The notes beneath the pieces are model-generated. The model was not told where the DNA came from. It saw only the letters and a program-made list of their open reading frames with translations, and did not search any database. Positions 1 through 10,860 of a DNA stretch of 64,000 nt are shown piece by piece (position 1 is the first letter of the stretch; each line of letters begins with the position of its first letter). A program made the position numbers and the translations under genes. Source of the stretch: Ligula intestinalis (lineage: Eukaryota > Platyhelminthes > Cestoda > Diphyllobothriidea > Diphyllobothriidae); contig JAYGXS010000004.1 of NCBI GenBank assembly GCA_036362985.1, positions 23,137,507 through 23,201,506 of the forward strand. The letters are read 5' to 3'.

Positions 1-589
1 CCTGCTCCTATTCACTTACCTACACGACGGATTCATTCAATGGTCAACAGTCACTCCTCTGCCGAATGCCAAAATTGCAGTAGTGGCTAGGAGACTTCTC
101 ACACCGTCTTCACGGCCACTTTTACCATCAAAATTGGCTACAAATTAACGTCTTCCTAGGCGTCGCTGAGAATCGGACGAAGTAACTTCTTTTGGTCCCA
201 TTGGGGATTAACTCAGTACAAACTTTGACAGAGCTGCTGGTGATTTGATGCTCAGCGCAACTACCTGACTACGGCAAAATGCTGCATTCAAGTGCTCTTT
301 GCGTCAATGAGGATTCCGCAAACCTCCTCCTCCTCTGCCGCCGTCTTCTCCAATATATGCGAGTGCTGCTTCAGTTTCACCACTAGCCACAGGTTTACCT
401 GGAAACAACAATGGGGACAGGAAGGAGGTTAGAAACGTGGATGTGCCCCTGCCTCCTTCGTTTACCTTCCTGATGCCATCTTCTTTTGACCACAGCCTCC
501 TCTTTCTCCTTCTTCACTAAATCTCCCACAGCAGCAGACATAAAAACTTCACTACAAGTCTCGTTCGTCTATATTTTTCATTCGTATGA
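1..589. other. No gene recognised
   Basis: I see no convincing exon, RNA gene or named repeat here. Pyrimidine-rich tracts and short chance reading frames are all that stands out. Confidence 0.4.
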
Positions 590-1330
590 ATTTGAAAATA
601 GGCATTCCAAGGAATATAATTTGATAGAAACGATTCTTTAGGAAACGTGAACGAACTGTACCGTAATTTTTTGACAATGGCAAACCAGGTCGTCGTCGGA
701 CGTGAGGGAAATGTGTAAAGAACAGTGCGCATTTTTACAAATGCTCAAAAATCGATAATGATTTGTCATCATTGGTCAATAGCAAACCCTCATAGTAGCC
801 CGCGTATTTTTAGAGGCCATTAACTCTAACGAAGCATGCATCAATAGGCACTTTGGCTGGGATTTTAATGTCCATCAATCTCAAAAATGGCTGGAAAAAG
901 TGCCAACCACCAAAACCTCCTATTGATCAATGATGACAAATCGTTATCAATTTTTTGGCTCGTTTAATAAATGTGCACTGTTCTTTACACATTTCCCTCA
1001 TTTCCGAAGACGACCTGGTGTGCCAGCGTCGAAACTTTACAATACCGATCAACAGCCCGCAAGACATCAAATTCGATGGCTCAATTAAAAGGACGTCTGC
1101 CCCTGACTGGCGAGGCGCGAGTTCGAAACTCGAGTGTGGCGGCAATTTCAGCGGCTACACTAGAGTTGGCTGCCCGTAGCTGATGAGGGCCCATAGCCCG
1201 AAATAGCTATATTGCGGTTTGCCTCTGTATGCTGGAATACTATAAATATTTACAATACCGTTCGTTCACGTCTATATTTTGCCCAAAAAACACAATATTT
1301 AAATTTCTGGAACATTTTACTAAGCATTCC
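590..1330. repeat. Large foldback (inverted repeat) element
   Basis: The left arm (about 590-785) read on the minus strand matches the right arm (about 905-1055) read on the plus strand. Both contain the stretch encoding MxTVLYTFPSxPxTTW in opposite strands, preceded by a shared ATGATGACAAATC-type segment. The match appears to resume near 1245-1290 (a GTTCGTTCACGT motif present in both arms) after an interruption of about 190 bp. The central loop of about 120 bp lacks a recognisable gene. This is a foldback or MITE-like repeat; the terminal ends and any target-site duplication were not resolved. Confidence 0.7.
1057..1245 (+). mobile_element. Possible tRNA-derived SINE insert in the foldback arm
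   Basis: This segment interrupts the right arm of the foldback. It contains a B-box-like GAGTTCGAAACTC, then CCCATAGCCCGAAATAGC-type sequence. The interruption of an otherwise continuous arm supports insertion after the foldback formed. The A box is not clear, so the SINE call is tentative. Confidence 0.4.
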
Positions 1331-2150
1331 TCTCAGGTTGATGCCAACCCTAACGGATTCACTACTCGCTATCCTCCAATCTTGAATGAGTTCACTGTGT
1401 TGGAATGCCTAGAGAACTGTTCGCCTCTATTTGCTAGGTCACATTTTCCCATCAAAGACCATCCTCTGACACTTTGGGCACACCTGTGAAGTCCCCCCCC
1501 CACAGGCCTGCTCAGTTGACTATTTAAGCGTAGATGAATTTGCTTACGGATAAGCTTTTCCTACTGCTTCTATGGTTTGATTTATTGGCTCTAAACCACA
1601 CTACAGTCGGACAGCTAGACAGAACTTAGCGAAGCCTTTCGATACAGGCGTTTAGTATGTACTTATAAAATCTTGAGAGCACCTCGGCCTGAACGGGGAA
1701 GCAATGGTTGCTAGCGGCAAACACTGTAACAGCAGCTCCGGCCTGTCCTCAAAGTACACCGGTTCAGGTGATACGTCGTAACGTAAACATCAGGACAGCA
1801 AACATCCAGTCGCTGTCCTAAAATAGAGGTTAGGTCGCGGTTTCGATGCTTCCACCTGCAGAAACTTTAGGAATACCAGACTAGTAAGCAGCACACGGTG
1901 ACAAGAAGTGATTAAAACGATATTTTACGTTCAGATCGAGTAGGATAGTGGAGTGGATTCCTTTGAGTGTCGTGCATAAATTTGCCTGCAACGATACACG
2001 ACTGGAGGGTCGCAGGTGGACAAACCTTCATGGTTTACATTACCTAATGACTAGGGAAGAAAAGTTTAGTCTTACCAACTAATCGTTCATCGGATTTGAC
2101 AACTGCCTAAGGAGAGAGCAATAATTTATGCGGGATCGGAAGTCGAATGA
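1330..2150. other. No gene recognised
   Basis: Single-copy-looking sequence with a short C run near 1494-1501. No splice-consistent exon or repeat with a second copy in the window was found. Confidence 0.4.
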
Positions 2151-2159
2151 AAGAGACAG

Positions 2160-2660
2160 GTGTCAAATCGCCCGCCCACCCATTCTGGTTGTGGCGTGGA
2201 AGTAGTGGTTGTCCTCAGCTCACGACAATCATCAGGCCGCATCCTGGGTTGTTGGAAAAGACAAAAACACCGAACTGAGGATTTTATTGTGCACAAAACC
2301 CTGAATTGCTGCAACAGTGACCATTGTGAAGCCAGGGCTAGTGTTGACTGCGTCCCGCCGGGCCTGAGAAAGTCTGAGACAGTGGTGGCTGCTGCTTTTA
2401 CATGATTGTGGAGCAAGTTCAAGGGGTGCGATGCCTTACCCGTGGGGTGTCGTGTATAGTTGTCCATACTACGTCGGCCGAATAGTGGCGTGTTCAAGTG
2501 GCCCTTTAAGTAACCGCGGCTACCTGGACACGCGTGTGTGTGCCTGTGGAAGTCGGTCGGGGGTCTGCAGGCCAGCGAGTCAGAAACAGCTGCCTGCGAA
2601 GTCGCGTGATGTTGAGACAGTGGGCATTAAACAGGGAAGTGAGATAAGAATATTGGGTGT
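2160..2660 (+). repeat. Dispersed repeat family C/D, copy 1
   Basis: This region aligns in direct orientation with 19,890-20,330. Shared landmarks include TTGTGCACA, the GTGAAGCCAG block, ATGATTGTGGAGCAAGTTCAA, GTTCAAGTGGCCCTT and GGTCTRCAG. Its last 150 bp (GGAAGTCGG...GGTCTGCAGG...GCGTGATGTTGAGGCAG type) also aligns with 5,170-5,300. Copies are diverged with many indels, as expected for an old transposable element. No coding capacity is credible despite open frames up to 123 codons. The class (MITE, SINE or LTR fragment) cannot be decided. Confidence 0.7.
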
Positions 2661-2699
2661 CCGCCAAATATTCGAGTTATAAAATAAGGTTACATCAAC

Positions 2700-3710
2700 C
2701 GGAAATTGGCTCGGATGAAGTGGCCGACTTATCATAAATTCGCATAAGTAGTGACTCTTCATTCAATAAAACCTCAAATTCAACCAAAAGTAATCTAATC
2801 TGGTGCATACATCGGGAAACTTTGTCCACACTGGTAGACCACGGTATCTGGCGGCTGAGTTTCGATAAAAGTCCTAGGCGTTCATTAGCTCCCTTCCAGT
2901 CTTGAAGACCGGTTGGGAAAAGTGACTCATAAAGCGCGTTCTAGGCGGGCCCACCAAGTTGTCACCTCCCCCCCCTCACGGTCGACTTGCCTTCACGCAA
3001 TTTCGCGTAGTTTGACCTTTGCAACTGCAGGGGGGGGGTAATTGAGGCAGGAAACCGAAAAGAGGTAGATGACTAATCACTGTCCGATTAACCTTGAAGC
3101 AAAATGGCTTGGCAGTGCGTACAGTTACCGTTTAATTAAGATGGTTTGATAGCGTGTTAACCCCGTGTGAATGAACAGCACAAACACCCTGGGTTTGAAC
3201 GCTACTTGCCGTTGTCCAATGAACATTAATGGTGCGGCATAGAATATCTTCACTATGCGTGCATACGAACGCACTAGTTGCTAGAAGCTTTAGCTGAGGA
3301 GTTTTTAGGACCTGATCTCGTTTTTCTGCGTCACGAAGCAACTGCTAGGGTAGCTAATGATCTTTTTCGTGGTAGTCGCCTTTACGTGTCTTTTTGATAC
3401 TATTTTCTCATTTGGGCATTCGCCTGCCGAGAAAACCAAGCGGGAATAACTGTATGTTTTCATTTTCTAATTTTCCTTCCTCTCCTCTTCCTTCGTAGTC
3501 TTTTTCCCCTTCATCTTCTTCTTATTCTTTAACAAAAACAACAGCAAAACTCGCAATCGCTGTCATTTCTATTACTTTTAAGACGCGATTATAACAATAC
3601 GCCAAACCATCCCAATAATTGAGTCTAGTAGTCATTCTGGTGAATTCTAGATAATTGCTTAGAAAATCCTGCCTGGGCAGTCAGCTTACTACATCCGTAA
3701 TGGTGGATTC
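2700..3710. other. No gene recognised
   Basis: Contains short homopolymer runs (C at about 2967-2975, G near 3031-3039) but no supported gene. Low-complexity pyrimidine-rich sequence lies at 3470-3530. Confidence 0.4.
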
Positions 3711-3721
3711 CATACGTGCAG

Positions 3722-3870
3722 TGTAATTAAAGTCAAAGCCTTGGCGCACCTTCCTAGCTCAATAATAGGGCGTTGGCTGTACAAAAGCCCTCCCTGCTGT
3801 GTGGGTTCGAATCTCACCGAGGCCGCGAATTTTTCACCGTTGGGTCCATTGAATTATTCAAAGATGCCAA
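3722..3870 (+). mobile_element. tRNA-derived SINE, family B, copy 1
   Basis: A tRNA-like head carries an A-box-like TAGCTCAATAATAGG and a B box GGGTTCGAATCTC about 40 bp apart, followed by a conserved body GGCCGCGAATTTTTCAC and TTGGGTC. The same order occurs at 52,430-52,600 (plus) and 63,835-63,990 (minus). A short upstream segment resembling GTGTAATTAAA is also shared, so the repeat starts before the tRNA-like part. It is a retroposed Pol III-type element rather than a functional tRNA: the variable region is too long and the acceptor stem does not close. Confidence 0.75.
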
Positions 3871-4179
3871 AGCACTCCGAGATAGCCACGTTTCTCCGCC
3901 ACATTTTCTTTCCAGGAAATTGCTTATAAAGACCAACCTAAGCGAGCGCAAATGGTATCTAGCGCACTACAGTACTTGATGCTGGAGGCGCACCACGGCA
4001 TGCAATAAGTCGTAGAGTTATTTGAGGTCGGTATTATGACTTATCGTCGCGGCAACAACTACTAATACGACTACAGAGAATGCTGCAGTATTTGAAGAGA
4101 CACGCGAAAGCGGCATGATAGTTTATCGTCTGGGCAACGGTTCAAATGATTATTCAGACTGTCTTTATAAATCTGGACT

Positions 4180-4290
4180 TTATTTTTTTATGACCTTGTG
4201 GCAGTTGGCCTTGAACAATGACGCCGAACAAAGCAATGGAGGGTGTCGGACGGCAGAGACCACTACAAGCGCCCCCCTCCTAGACCACAG
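4180..4290 (+). repeat. Fragment of dispersed repeat family C/D
   Basis: The segment GACCTTGTGGCAG..GGCCTTGAACAATGA through CGGACGGCAGAGACCACTAC is repeated almost exactly at 5,240-5,300 and more weakly at 32,750-32,815. It is the 3' part of the family without the upstream portion. An 87-codon open frame here overlaps the repeat and is probably chance. Confidence 0.6.
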
Positions 4291-4869
4291 TAAGGATACT
4301 GAAAGAAATCTAACAGGTGAAGACTATTTAAATTTAGCGAAGGCGTTACGTACCAAGGTAGAGTTGCAAAGAGCGTGAGCGGCTGTGGTTTACACAAATA
4401 AGCCAGGTTGCGGGGGTGGTTGGAGAAAGCTGGTGGTTCGGTAAAATGTCAAATGCAAATCACTATGCCATGTCAGTTTGAGTTGAACCAAGAGGTATCA
4501 TTGGCAGTAGAAGGAAAGTCAGAGGTTGGGAAGGAGACTTGAGAGCTGGCACTCATAAAGGGACATCTCTGTTCGATTGGGAAGGAACCATGGCCTGTGC
4601 TGAATGGGCGGTGAGCGGTTGAAGATCTCGACCTCGCTTCACGACAAGATGTCGATACAGAAAGTCCTCATATCGCGATCACATCAGATGACACAGGAAA
4701 AACTCAATTGAAGGGGAGGGAGGTTTGGAAATAAATGAGATCAACCACATCAGAAATCACGACTGCAGGTCACAAAATACGCAGGGACGCGTCGAAAGTC
4801 AGAAAAATACGCAGGGACAACAATGCAGGGACAGCAGGCCGTATAATAAATGCAGTTGAAAGTTCATCT

Positions 4870-5320
4870 CACGATTGGCGTCACCAGTTATAGGAGTTAA
4901 GGCTAAGACGGTTAACCCTAAGACATACAATCTTCCAGATGCGGTTCCTTAGGAGATGGGAGAAGTCTTAGGAAGGCCAGCGTAGAAGGAATAGTTTATT
5001 GTGTACACAAAGGAACGAAAAATAGATGGAAAGAAGTTGGACTTCGGAGCACACGTCATTCCGCTGGAGCGCCGTGGTCCTAAGTGACGTCTGGCGGCCG
5101 AGGGTAGGGAAAAAGGGACTTCTTCGAGTGGTGCTTGGGTAGCCACGGGAAACTAAACGCAAGTGTTTTTGTGTTCGAGTGGAAGTCGGTCAAGTCTCTG
5201 CAGGTCAGCGCGACTGTAAGCGCTGACCGAGGTATTGGATGACCTTGTGGCAGCTGGCCTTGAACAATGATACCGGACGGCAGAGACCACTACATAGTGT
5301 TAGTGTTCGGATAAAGTTTA
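4870..5320 (+). repeat. Dispersed repeat family D, copy 1
   Basis: Begins with a TAGGAGTTAAGGCTAAGACGG motif that recurs at 32,343 (plus) and, inverted, near 16,790. Downstream it shares GGAATAGTTTATTGTGTACAC with inverted copies at about 10,550, 14,480 and 16,690. The 3' part merges into the family C tail (GGAAGTCGGTCAAG..CTCTGCAG), so C and D appear to be overlapping pieces of one longer element. Confidence 0.7.
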
Positions 5321-5378
5321 GGGTTCCGATGAAGGTCAAAGTACCCGTCTGCAATTTAGCTTAAGGTCACCTGTAGTA

Positions 5379-5403
5379 GGGGGGGGGGGGGGGGGGGGGG
5401 GGG
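5379..5403 (+). repeat. Poly-G tract of 25 bases
   Basis: Uninterrupted run of 25 G followed by AGGGAGAG. It is likely to be length-polymorphic or an assembly weak point and could form a G-quadruplex. Confidence 0.95.
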
Positions 5404-5409
5404 AGGGAG

Positions 5410-7030
5410 AGTACACATACCAGTACCCAACCTTTAGATGAGGCAGAATCAAACGGCCATCTTAGCCGATGTCTCCTTGAAAAATAGGCTTGTGGTCAGT
5501 TAATTCGAAAAATATTAGCTGAATCACTTTTTTCGCAGCATGCACAAACGGAGTCGCACTTTAAATTTCGTGTGTGATCAGCTAAACACAATGACACCTT
5601 GCGTCCTCACACCCCCAACACAACGCGAAACAGGGACAACGGGGCGAAATTAACTAATTGCCGGACCCCTTTCCCCTCCTTCCCCGCTCTGTTCCCTAAT
5701 TTTGACTAGAAACTGACCCCTTTGATTCCTTATCACCGCCCTCTCTCTCTCTCCCTAATTTCTACTGATTGGCTGCCTAAACTTTTGTTAAATATAACCT
5801 CCCTCATATTATTGTATTTGCCTGATAATGAATAAGCCAAAACGTACGTTCGCCTAAATTGACTTCCTCAAAGCTAAATATTCATGCACATTTTGGTTGT
5901 AAACAAGTTATTACTATGTAAACCACGAAAGTCCACTTTAAGCCTATACTATACCCAAGCTTCACTTCCACCTTATTAAATGAACTGAAGGGAGAATTCA
6001 TTTGGCAGAAAACGCGTAGGATATAACCTCTAATTTAGGAAATTATGGCCGAGAAACATAACTTTTAAATTTCACTGTCTGCGGCTCAGTGTTATAGAAA
6101 GTTATTTAGGAATAAGCAGTTCGTCCTACGACTTGCCGCTATTGAGTATAAAAGTTATTTAGCACCCTTTACCCATTTCTCATAGGTATCCTCATTAATA
6201 CGCCACTTGAGACTTCTGTCTATGACTCTGCTGTCTACATATTACCTTTTATAGCTAACTAATATATGTGCGGATGCGCATTCAACCTTCCCCTATTGTT
6301 CTGCATTTGCCATCGAATTCTCTTACGTCTTCCTAATCAAGGCTTTACTTCAACGCCAGATTTCCTACGCTAGACAATTCGCCAATCGAATCTTTTTTTA
6401 CGAAGCCAGGCCCGCTGTACTGGGGGACGGGGGTCGATGCTAGTGGGTTCTGCAATTCAGTCGTGGTAGTGCGTAGTCTGTCTGTGTGTCTATCTGTGGT
6501 AGTGCGCCGATCATATTTTTCGCTCATTTACATAAACGAAGAAACTCGAAAAGAAGAAGTCAGCGAGTCACGATTGCGCCTAATTACATAACACTTCCAT
6601 ATAATGTAATTTGGTTTGTTAACTTTGCTGCGTTGGTTAGACTGTATGAGAAACTCAAGTAATCCTTTGGTAACAGACCCAGCTTTTGCTAAAATAAAGA
6701 CGCCTCAATTCTAAGACTAGCGATCGGTTTGAGGCAAGCACCTAAGTAAGCTTGCTTCAGGCTCCCAGTTCTGAATTGAACACTCGGTTTAGGGCAGCTA
6801 ACTGCGGGATATCTGCCTTTTGGTACAGCTGCAAACTTTTCTGCTTGCATCTGAATAGGAAAGGGATTTGGGTGAGGTTTATCGAAATCCCGAAATTATC
6901 ATTCAAAAGGCAATTTATCTTACTGCACATATACTAAATATACATGGAAATAATGTGCAGCATTATCTCTTATACTATCGCTTATATGAGATATGATACA
7001 GAATATATTATATATATTGTGAATTGTATA
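5410..7030. other. No gene recognised
   Basis: AT-rich sequence. A minus-strand open frame of 60 codons at 6,345-6,527 and a plus frame at 6,752-6,937 have no recognisable domain or convincing splice context. Confidence 0.4.
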
Positions 7031-7148
7031 CACAGTTCAGTATTCAAATGCCAAAAGATTCGGGGTCCAGATATTTTATCGCGTTCATCATATCCCAAAA
7101 TTAAGGAAGAAGAAGAGGAGGGCGGGTTCATGGACCAAAATATATTTG

Positions 7149-7190
7149 AACTGACGTTTCGAAAATCTTCTCGCTTCCATCGTCAGAGCT
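7149..7190 (-). ncRNA. Hammerhead-ribozyme-like motif (left arm)
   Basis: Read on the minus strand: stem I half AGCU, core CUGACGA (7186-7180), 19-nt stem II region, GAAAC then GUC (7160-7153), and a returning stem I half AGUU. The two-base-pair stem III has no loop. All core bases are present. Stem II pairing is weak (two A-U and two G-U pairs), so activity is uncertain. Confidence 0.5.
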
Positions 7191-7353
7191 TAGTGGTAGT
7201 TGAGTCTGATGGTCTTGAATTAGTCCGCCTGGCCGTTTGCCTCAAATTATATCGGTGTTGGACGTGTGAAATTTTAACATGTCCAACTCCGATATGATTT
7301 GAGGCAAATGGAAATGCGGACTAAATCAAGACCATAAGACTCAACTACCACTA

Positions 7354-7396
7354 AACTCTGACGATGGAAGCGAAAAGGTTTTCAAAACGTCAGTTC
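7354..7396 (+). ncRNA. Hammerhead-like motif (right arm), core damaged
   Basis: Read on the plus strand: AACU, core CUGACGA (7358-7364), 19-nt spacer, then AAAACGTC (7384-7391) and AGUU. The first G of the GAAA core is A here, which should abolish cleavage. Stem I pairs for four bases. Confidence 0.45.
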
Positions 7397-7480
7397 AAAT
7401 ACAATTTGATCCATGAACCCACCTTCTCTTCTTCTTCCTTACCTTTCGGGGGTTATGAACGGATAGTTCAGCATATACTG

Positions 7481-7498
7481 TATATATATATATATATA
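7481..7498 (+). repeat. (TA)n microsatellite
   Basis: Nine TA dinucleotides, flanked by GTATATACTG-like sequence. Confidence 0.9.
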
Positions 7499-7659
7499 GC
7501 TGAGAACGAGGTTGGAATTAGTGTCTTTTCGTCGGATGTTTATCCTCAGACCTGACAATCATCCTACGGCCCACTAATTAAGATGCGTACGAACCTCCCT
7601 CTTCACCAGGCGTTTTGTTATTGCAGTAACGATAATATACTTGGAAAACAACTCGCTTA

Positions 7660-8215
7660 TGTGTATCAGTTATGCCGGCTCAACGGATACCCTGTCAACT
7701 TTGTAAAAAACCGCCTCAGAAACCAGAGGTAATCACAAAGACTCAGTTCTAGTGAGGAAAAATTTGCCGTTAGAATTATACTCCTAGGGAATTTCCGAAG
7801 CGATCGTCCGACAACTAAACATGTTTTAAGTCCACAAAACGGTTTCCTCCTTGAGCGCAGCACTATCCCAAGTAAAAGAACGCATACTGACGGAGCAGCA
7901 AACAAATGCCATATACCATATTTCATGTGCTAATCACTCTTGCATTTACGTAGGCCATAGAGGTTGGCGACTGGGGACCCACATTCATGAATATGAACGA
8001 GGTACCTGACGAGGCGATCCCTTGCCTCTTGTGTTTAGGCAGGCTCTTGATTATGATCATCGGTTTGCTTAGGACGGAACTGAAGTGGCCGCCATGGCCA
8101 ACAATAAACAGGCGCGAGAAGTTCTGGAAGCTTGGGCCTCAAAAATAAACAGCATTAACCACCAGTTCTATCTGTATTCACACCGGGAAGTTCCGAGTGC
8201 ATGGCCAACTGACTA
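7660..8215 (+). pseudogene. Decayed Penelope-like element, GIY-YIG endonuclease end
   Basis: Conceptual translation with frame changes gives pieces typical of the C-terminal part of Penelope-like retroelement proteins. A cysteine-containing segment (IPYFMC) is followed by CIYVGHRGWRLGTHIHEY, matching the GIY-YIG pattern of a YVG followed by a conserved R and a final His/Glu. Further on are DYDHRFA and NNKQAREVLEAWASK then INSINHQF, resembling the closing REFLEAW..SINRH block of these elements. Several stops and frameshifts interrupt it. No reverse transcriptase part was found upstream, so this is a 5'-truncated relic. Family assignment rests on motif recognition only. Confidence 0.65.
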
Positions 8216-8219
8216 ACGT

Positions 8220-9120
8220 CCACCCTGAAACAACAGCTACTAATCCATGCTCGGTCATGCAGAAACTCACTGTTTCGGCATTCTCCTGACACGGTGAAAG
8301 ATACTAGCCACTTTAACAACCTCTATCACTCCCGGCATCTGTTGTAACATGATTTTACCCCCATCTCATGAAGGTTTGTCTGTCTGTGGCCCCAAAAGTG
8401 CAAGTGCAACAAGACACCCTCCACTATTCAGTTCGTCTGACGACGTGTTGGTGTGATCAGCTTGAAGATTAACGAGAACAACTTGGTTCTTCATAAGAAG
8501 CCTTCTCTCTTCCGTGTAGCGCAGCGCAATGTACACGACCTCCGGTATCCAATATGACCATGATAAGGTGGAACTCACTGACCGGTTTACGGAACATGTA
8601 TGTCCCATTGTTTGAGAGCGGGATAGAGAGGGGAATGCTTTATTTAGAAGGGAATATCCGAAAGTTTCTGCAAGAATTGCTCCTTTCACGGAGAAGAAAG
8701 GGGTCATGGTAAAAGTTCATAGAATACTCAAAAGTAAAGGTTTACACGATATCCACATCTACTATGGAGACAGGGCAGCTTTCGATTTCTCAATTTCCGC
8801 TTTTTCACACGTGAGGTAGCGCGCTAGGAATGGGATTACAGAGTGCTGATATGCAGACGTACGGCAAGACGCGATGGGAAACTTCGGCGCATTGTACGGG
8901 AAGACTTCGCAGCAATTAGTTCATAGTGGAGAGGGTGAGCGACCTCACTAAGCATGCAATCAGCAAATTGCTTGACGGCTTTTAAAGTGGCACTGTACTA
9001 TAATGTCAGTTAAAAAGACACAGGAAACACCGTCAACTGAAGAGAGCACCCGGAAGATAAGTTTAAGAATGACCAGGTCTTTTTTAAGTAAAGCTGGAAA
9101 AATAAGTGGAGAGCAGTAAA
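8220..9120. other. No gene recognised
   Basis: May include the untranslated 3' part of the preceding Penelope-like relic. A 113-codon minus-strand open frame at 8,366-8,707 has no recognised domain. Confidence 0.35.
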
Positions 9121-9123
9121 GAA

Positions 9124-9900
9124 TTAGTAGAGGGGGGAGAGAATACAGGCATCTACAAAACGCCAGATTAGGGCTTGCGGTGTGCGATATGAACGCAAGC
9201 GGCGGATATAAAACAAAAGCTTACAGATTTTAATAAGAAGGCCTTCTGTATGGGGAGTAAATGTAAGGTTAAGTGCCGGAGTAATACCAAGGTATCGGAA
9301 AGAATATACCTCGTTGGGCAAAATGTCAATAGTTTCAAGACTGGGAGAGGGTCGCAGTCGAAAAATACACTGGGCTGACTTCCGATCGTTAAGTAGAAAG
9401 CGTTGAGACGTGGTCCAGTCCATCCTTCAATACTTGGTGATGTGTCTGACTTTTGAGAGGATGGCCAACAACCATAGCATCAGCATATTTAAAAAACAAA
9501 CATTCATTTAGCGATCATTGGTCGTCAGTATGGAGGGAGAAGAGATGAGGGGATAATATAGACCCTCGAAGAACTCCACAGTTGTTGGGAATGACAATGG
9601 ATTTTCGCTTGCCGCACTGAAAGAATTGAATGCGGGAAGTGAAATAGTCCCCAGCCGGGAGAGCCACACGCGGAAGATTTATTAAGTAGAAGGTGGCGCG
9701 AGATGGTATTAAAGGCTGAGGAGAAGTCGAGGAAAGCACATCCGTACGCACGGCAGCCCTTGGAGCAGAATGTACTACCAGAACAACAGCGTCTAGTGTA
9801 CTATGCCTAGCCTTATACGAAAATTACAAGGGACCGGAAAAATCGGAGGAGGACGGCGTAATGATGTCTAAGGCAACTCGTTCTGCCTTACGGTTCACTT
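9124..9900 (-). pseudogene. Non-LTR retrotransposon reverse transcriptase relic
   Basis: Reading down from 9,800 on the minus strand, different frames give the motif-A-like LDFSSAFNTISRHLL, then the motif-B region GVLRGSILSPHLFSLHTDD (canonical GVPQGSVLSP), and, after a gap where the catalytic YxDD block would lie, the thumb segment FRYLGI with NLTFTPHTEGLLIKICKLL (9,124-9,423). The order is that of jockey/CR1-like elements. Frameshifts occur between blocks. Endonuclease and 3' end were not found, so the copy is truncated and dead. Confidence 0.7.
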
Positions 9901-10019
9901 GAGCGACATCACAGGCACTGGCATAGTGACTTGTGGTATATAATGTTTAGGTGGAACAGACAAGGTCAAGAGCGACCGTAATTGCAATTCTTGGATTATT
10001 TGCCATCATCAGCCAGTCG

Positions 10020-10170
10020 TAACCAATTCAAAATGTGGATCCCTCGCGATTCGAACTCGTGACCTTTTTTGTCATTGACTGTAACCGTCTACAACTGAGC
10101 CACGGGCCCATCGTTTTCTCGCCTGCTATGGGGAATATGATGATGGTGTGCGACTCACCGATTTGGTTGC
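10020..10170 (-). mobile_element. tRNA-derived SINE, family A, copy 1
   Basis: On the minus strand there is an A-box-like GTGGCTCAGTTGTAGACGG and a B box GAGTTCGAATC about 40 bp apart, with the family flank CGATGGGCCCGTGGCTCAG. The body (GACTGGCTGATGATGGC) continues toward 9,990. It is the same family as the copies near 10.7-11.3, 14.1, 17.0, 23.1 and 42.1 kb. Confidence 0.65.
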
Positions 10171-10299
10171 GGAAAGTGTATGTCACAATCGACAAAACAG
10201 CAGGCCCATGGTTCAACGGTAGACTGTTACACTTGTAGCGACCTTGTATTCTAACAGGTGCATGTCCCGATGTCTGGTTTTCCGGTCGTGGCCTCAATC

Positions 10300-10640
10300 C
10301 GTGTAGACCTCAAGGTCGTTAAGCTCGCCGGACTTACTGGCGCGAGACACAGGCCACCCACGTTGTCCAACAACTGTGTCAAACAACACGTCGTCCAACC
10401 AATCACAGGCCGACCTAGCCAATGGAAGCTCTCTCCCTCTGTGTCTTCTGGCCCGACTACTCTCAGACCTCACTTGGGTCCCGGTCAACCTAATGAGGAG
10501 ACGTGTCTCTCCCAAGTCAACCTACTCTCATTTCCTTTGTGTACACAATACATTCTTCATACTAATCTGGCCTTTCACGCCTTATACTATCAACTAGCTT
10601 ATACATGTTGGGATACGTTCGATCGCCTATTATCTGCTTA
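10300..10640 (-). repeat. Dispersed repeat family D, copy 2 (inverted)
   Basis: Shares, in order, AACCAATCACAGGCCGACCTAG-like, TCTTCTGGCCCGACTACT, CTCAGACCTCACTTGG and TTTGTGTACACAATA with 16,380-16,700, and the last two blocks with 14,370-14,490. It is antisense to the 4,870 and 32,343 copies. Confidence 0.65.
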
Positions 10641-10679
10641 AACCGCATCGTATCCCACACACTCAACGATCGGGAGGTT

Positions 10680-10860
10680 GCAAGTTCAAATCTGGAGTGA
10701 TCCACACCTGAAATTGGATATGACCGCCTAATGGCTAATAAGGCCGGAATGCTCATTTCAGGCTTATTAGCCATCATCGATCAGTTATACACAATCCCAG
10801 GTGTGGATTAACCGGGACCTTTGTTCATTAAGTGAAAAACTTTACCACTGAGCCACGGGC
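10680..10860. repeat. Inverted pair of SINE family A pieces
   Basis: The sense piece (10,690-10,755: GCAAGTTCAAATCTGG, ATCCACACCTG, CTAATGGCTAATAAGGCC) faces an antisense piece (10,757-10,860: TTATTAGCCATCATC, CCCAGGTGTGGAT, ACTGAGCCACGGGCC). The two halves pair across a centre near 10,756. Confidence 0.65.

Larger units (their letters stand above)
7085..7445. repeat. 160-bp-arm inverted repeat with short loop
   Basis: The left arm (about 7,100-7,270) read in reverse complement matches the right arm (about 7,284-7,440) nearly throughout. Shared blocks include GGGTTCATGGAYCAAA, TTTGAACTGACGTTT, GCTTCCATCGTCAGAG, TTAGTGGTAGTTGAGTCT and TTTGCCTCAAAT. The loop is only about 15-30 bp, so transcripts would form a long hairpin. 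Each arm carries a hammerhead-like motif, and the layout is two Penelope-like 3' tails placed head to head. Confidence 0.85.
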
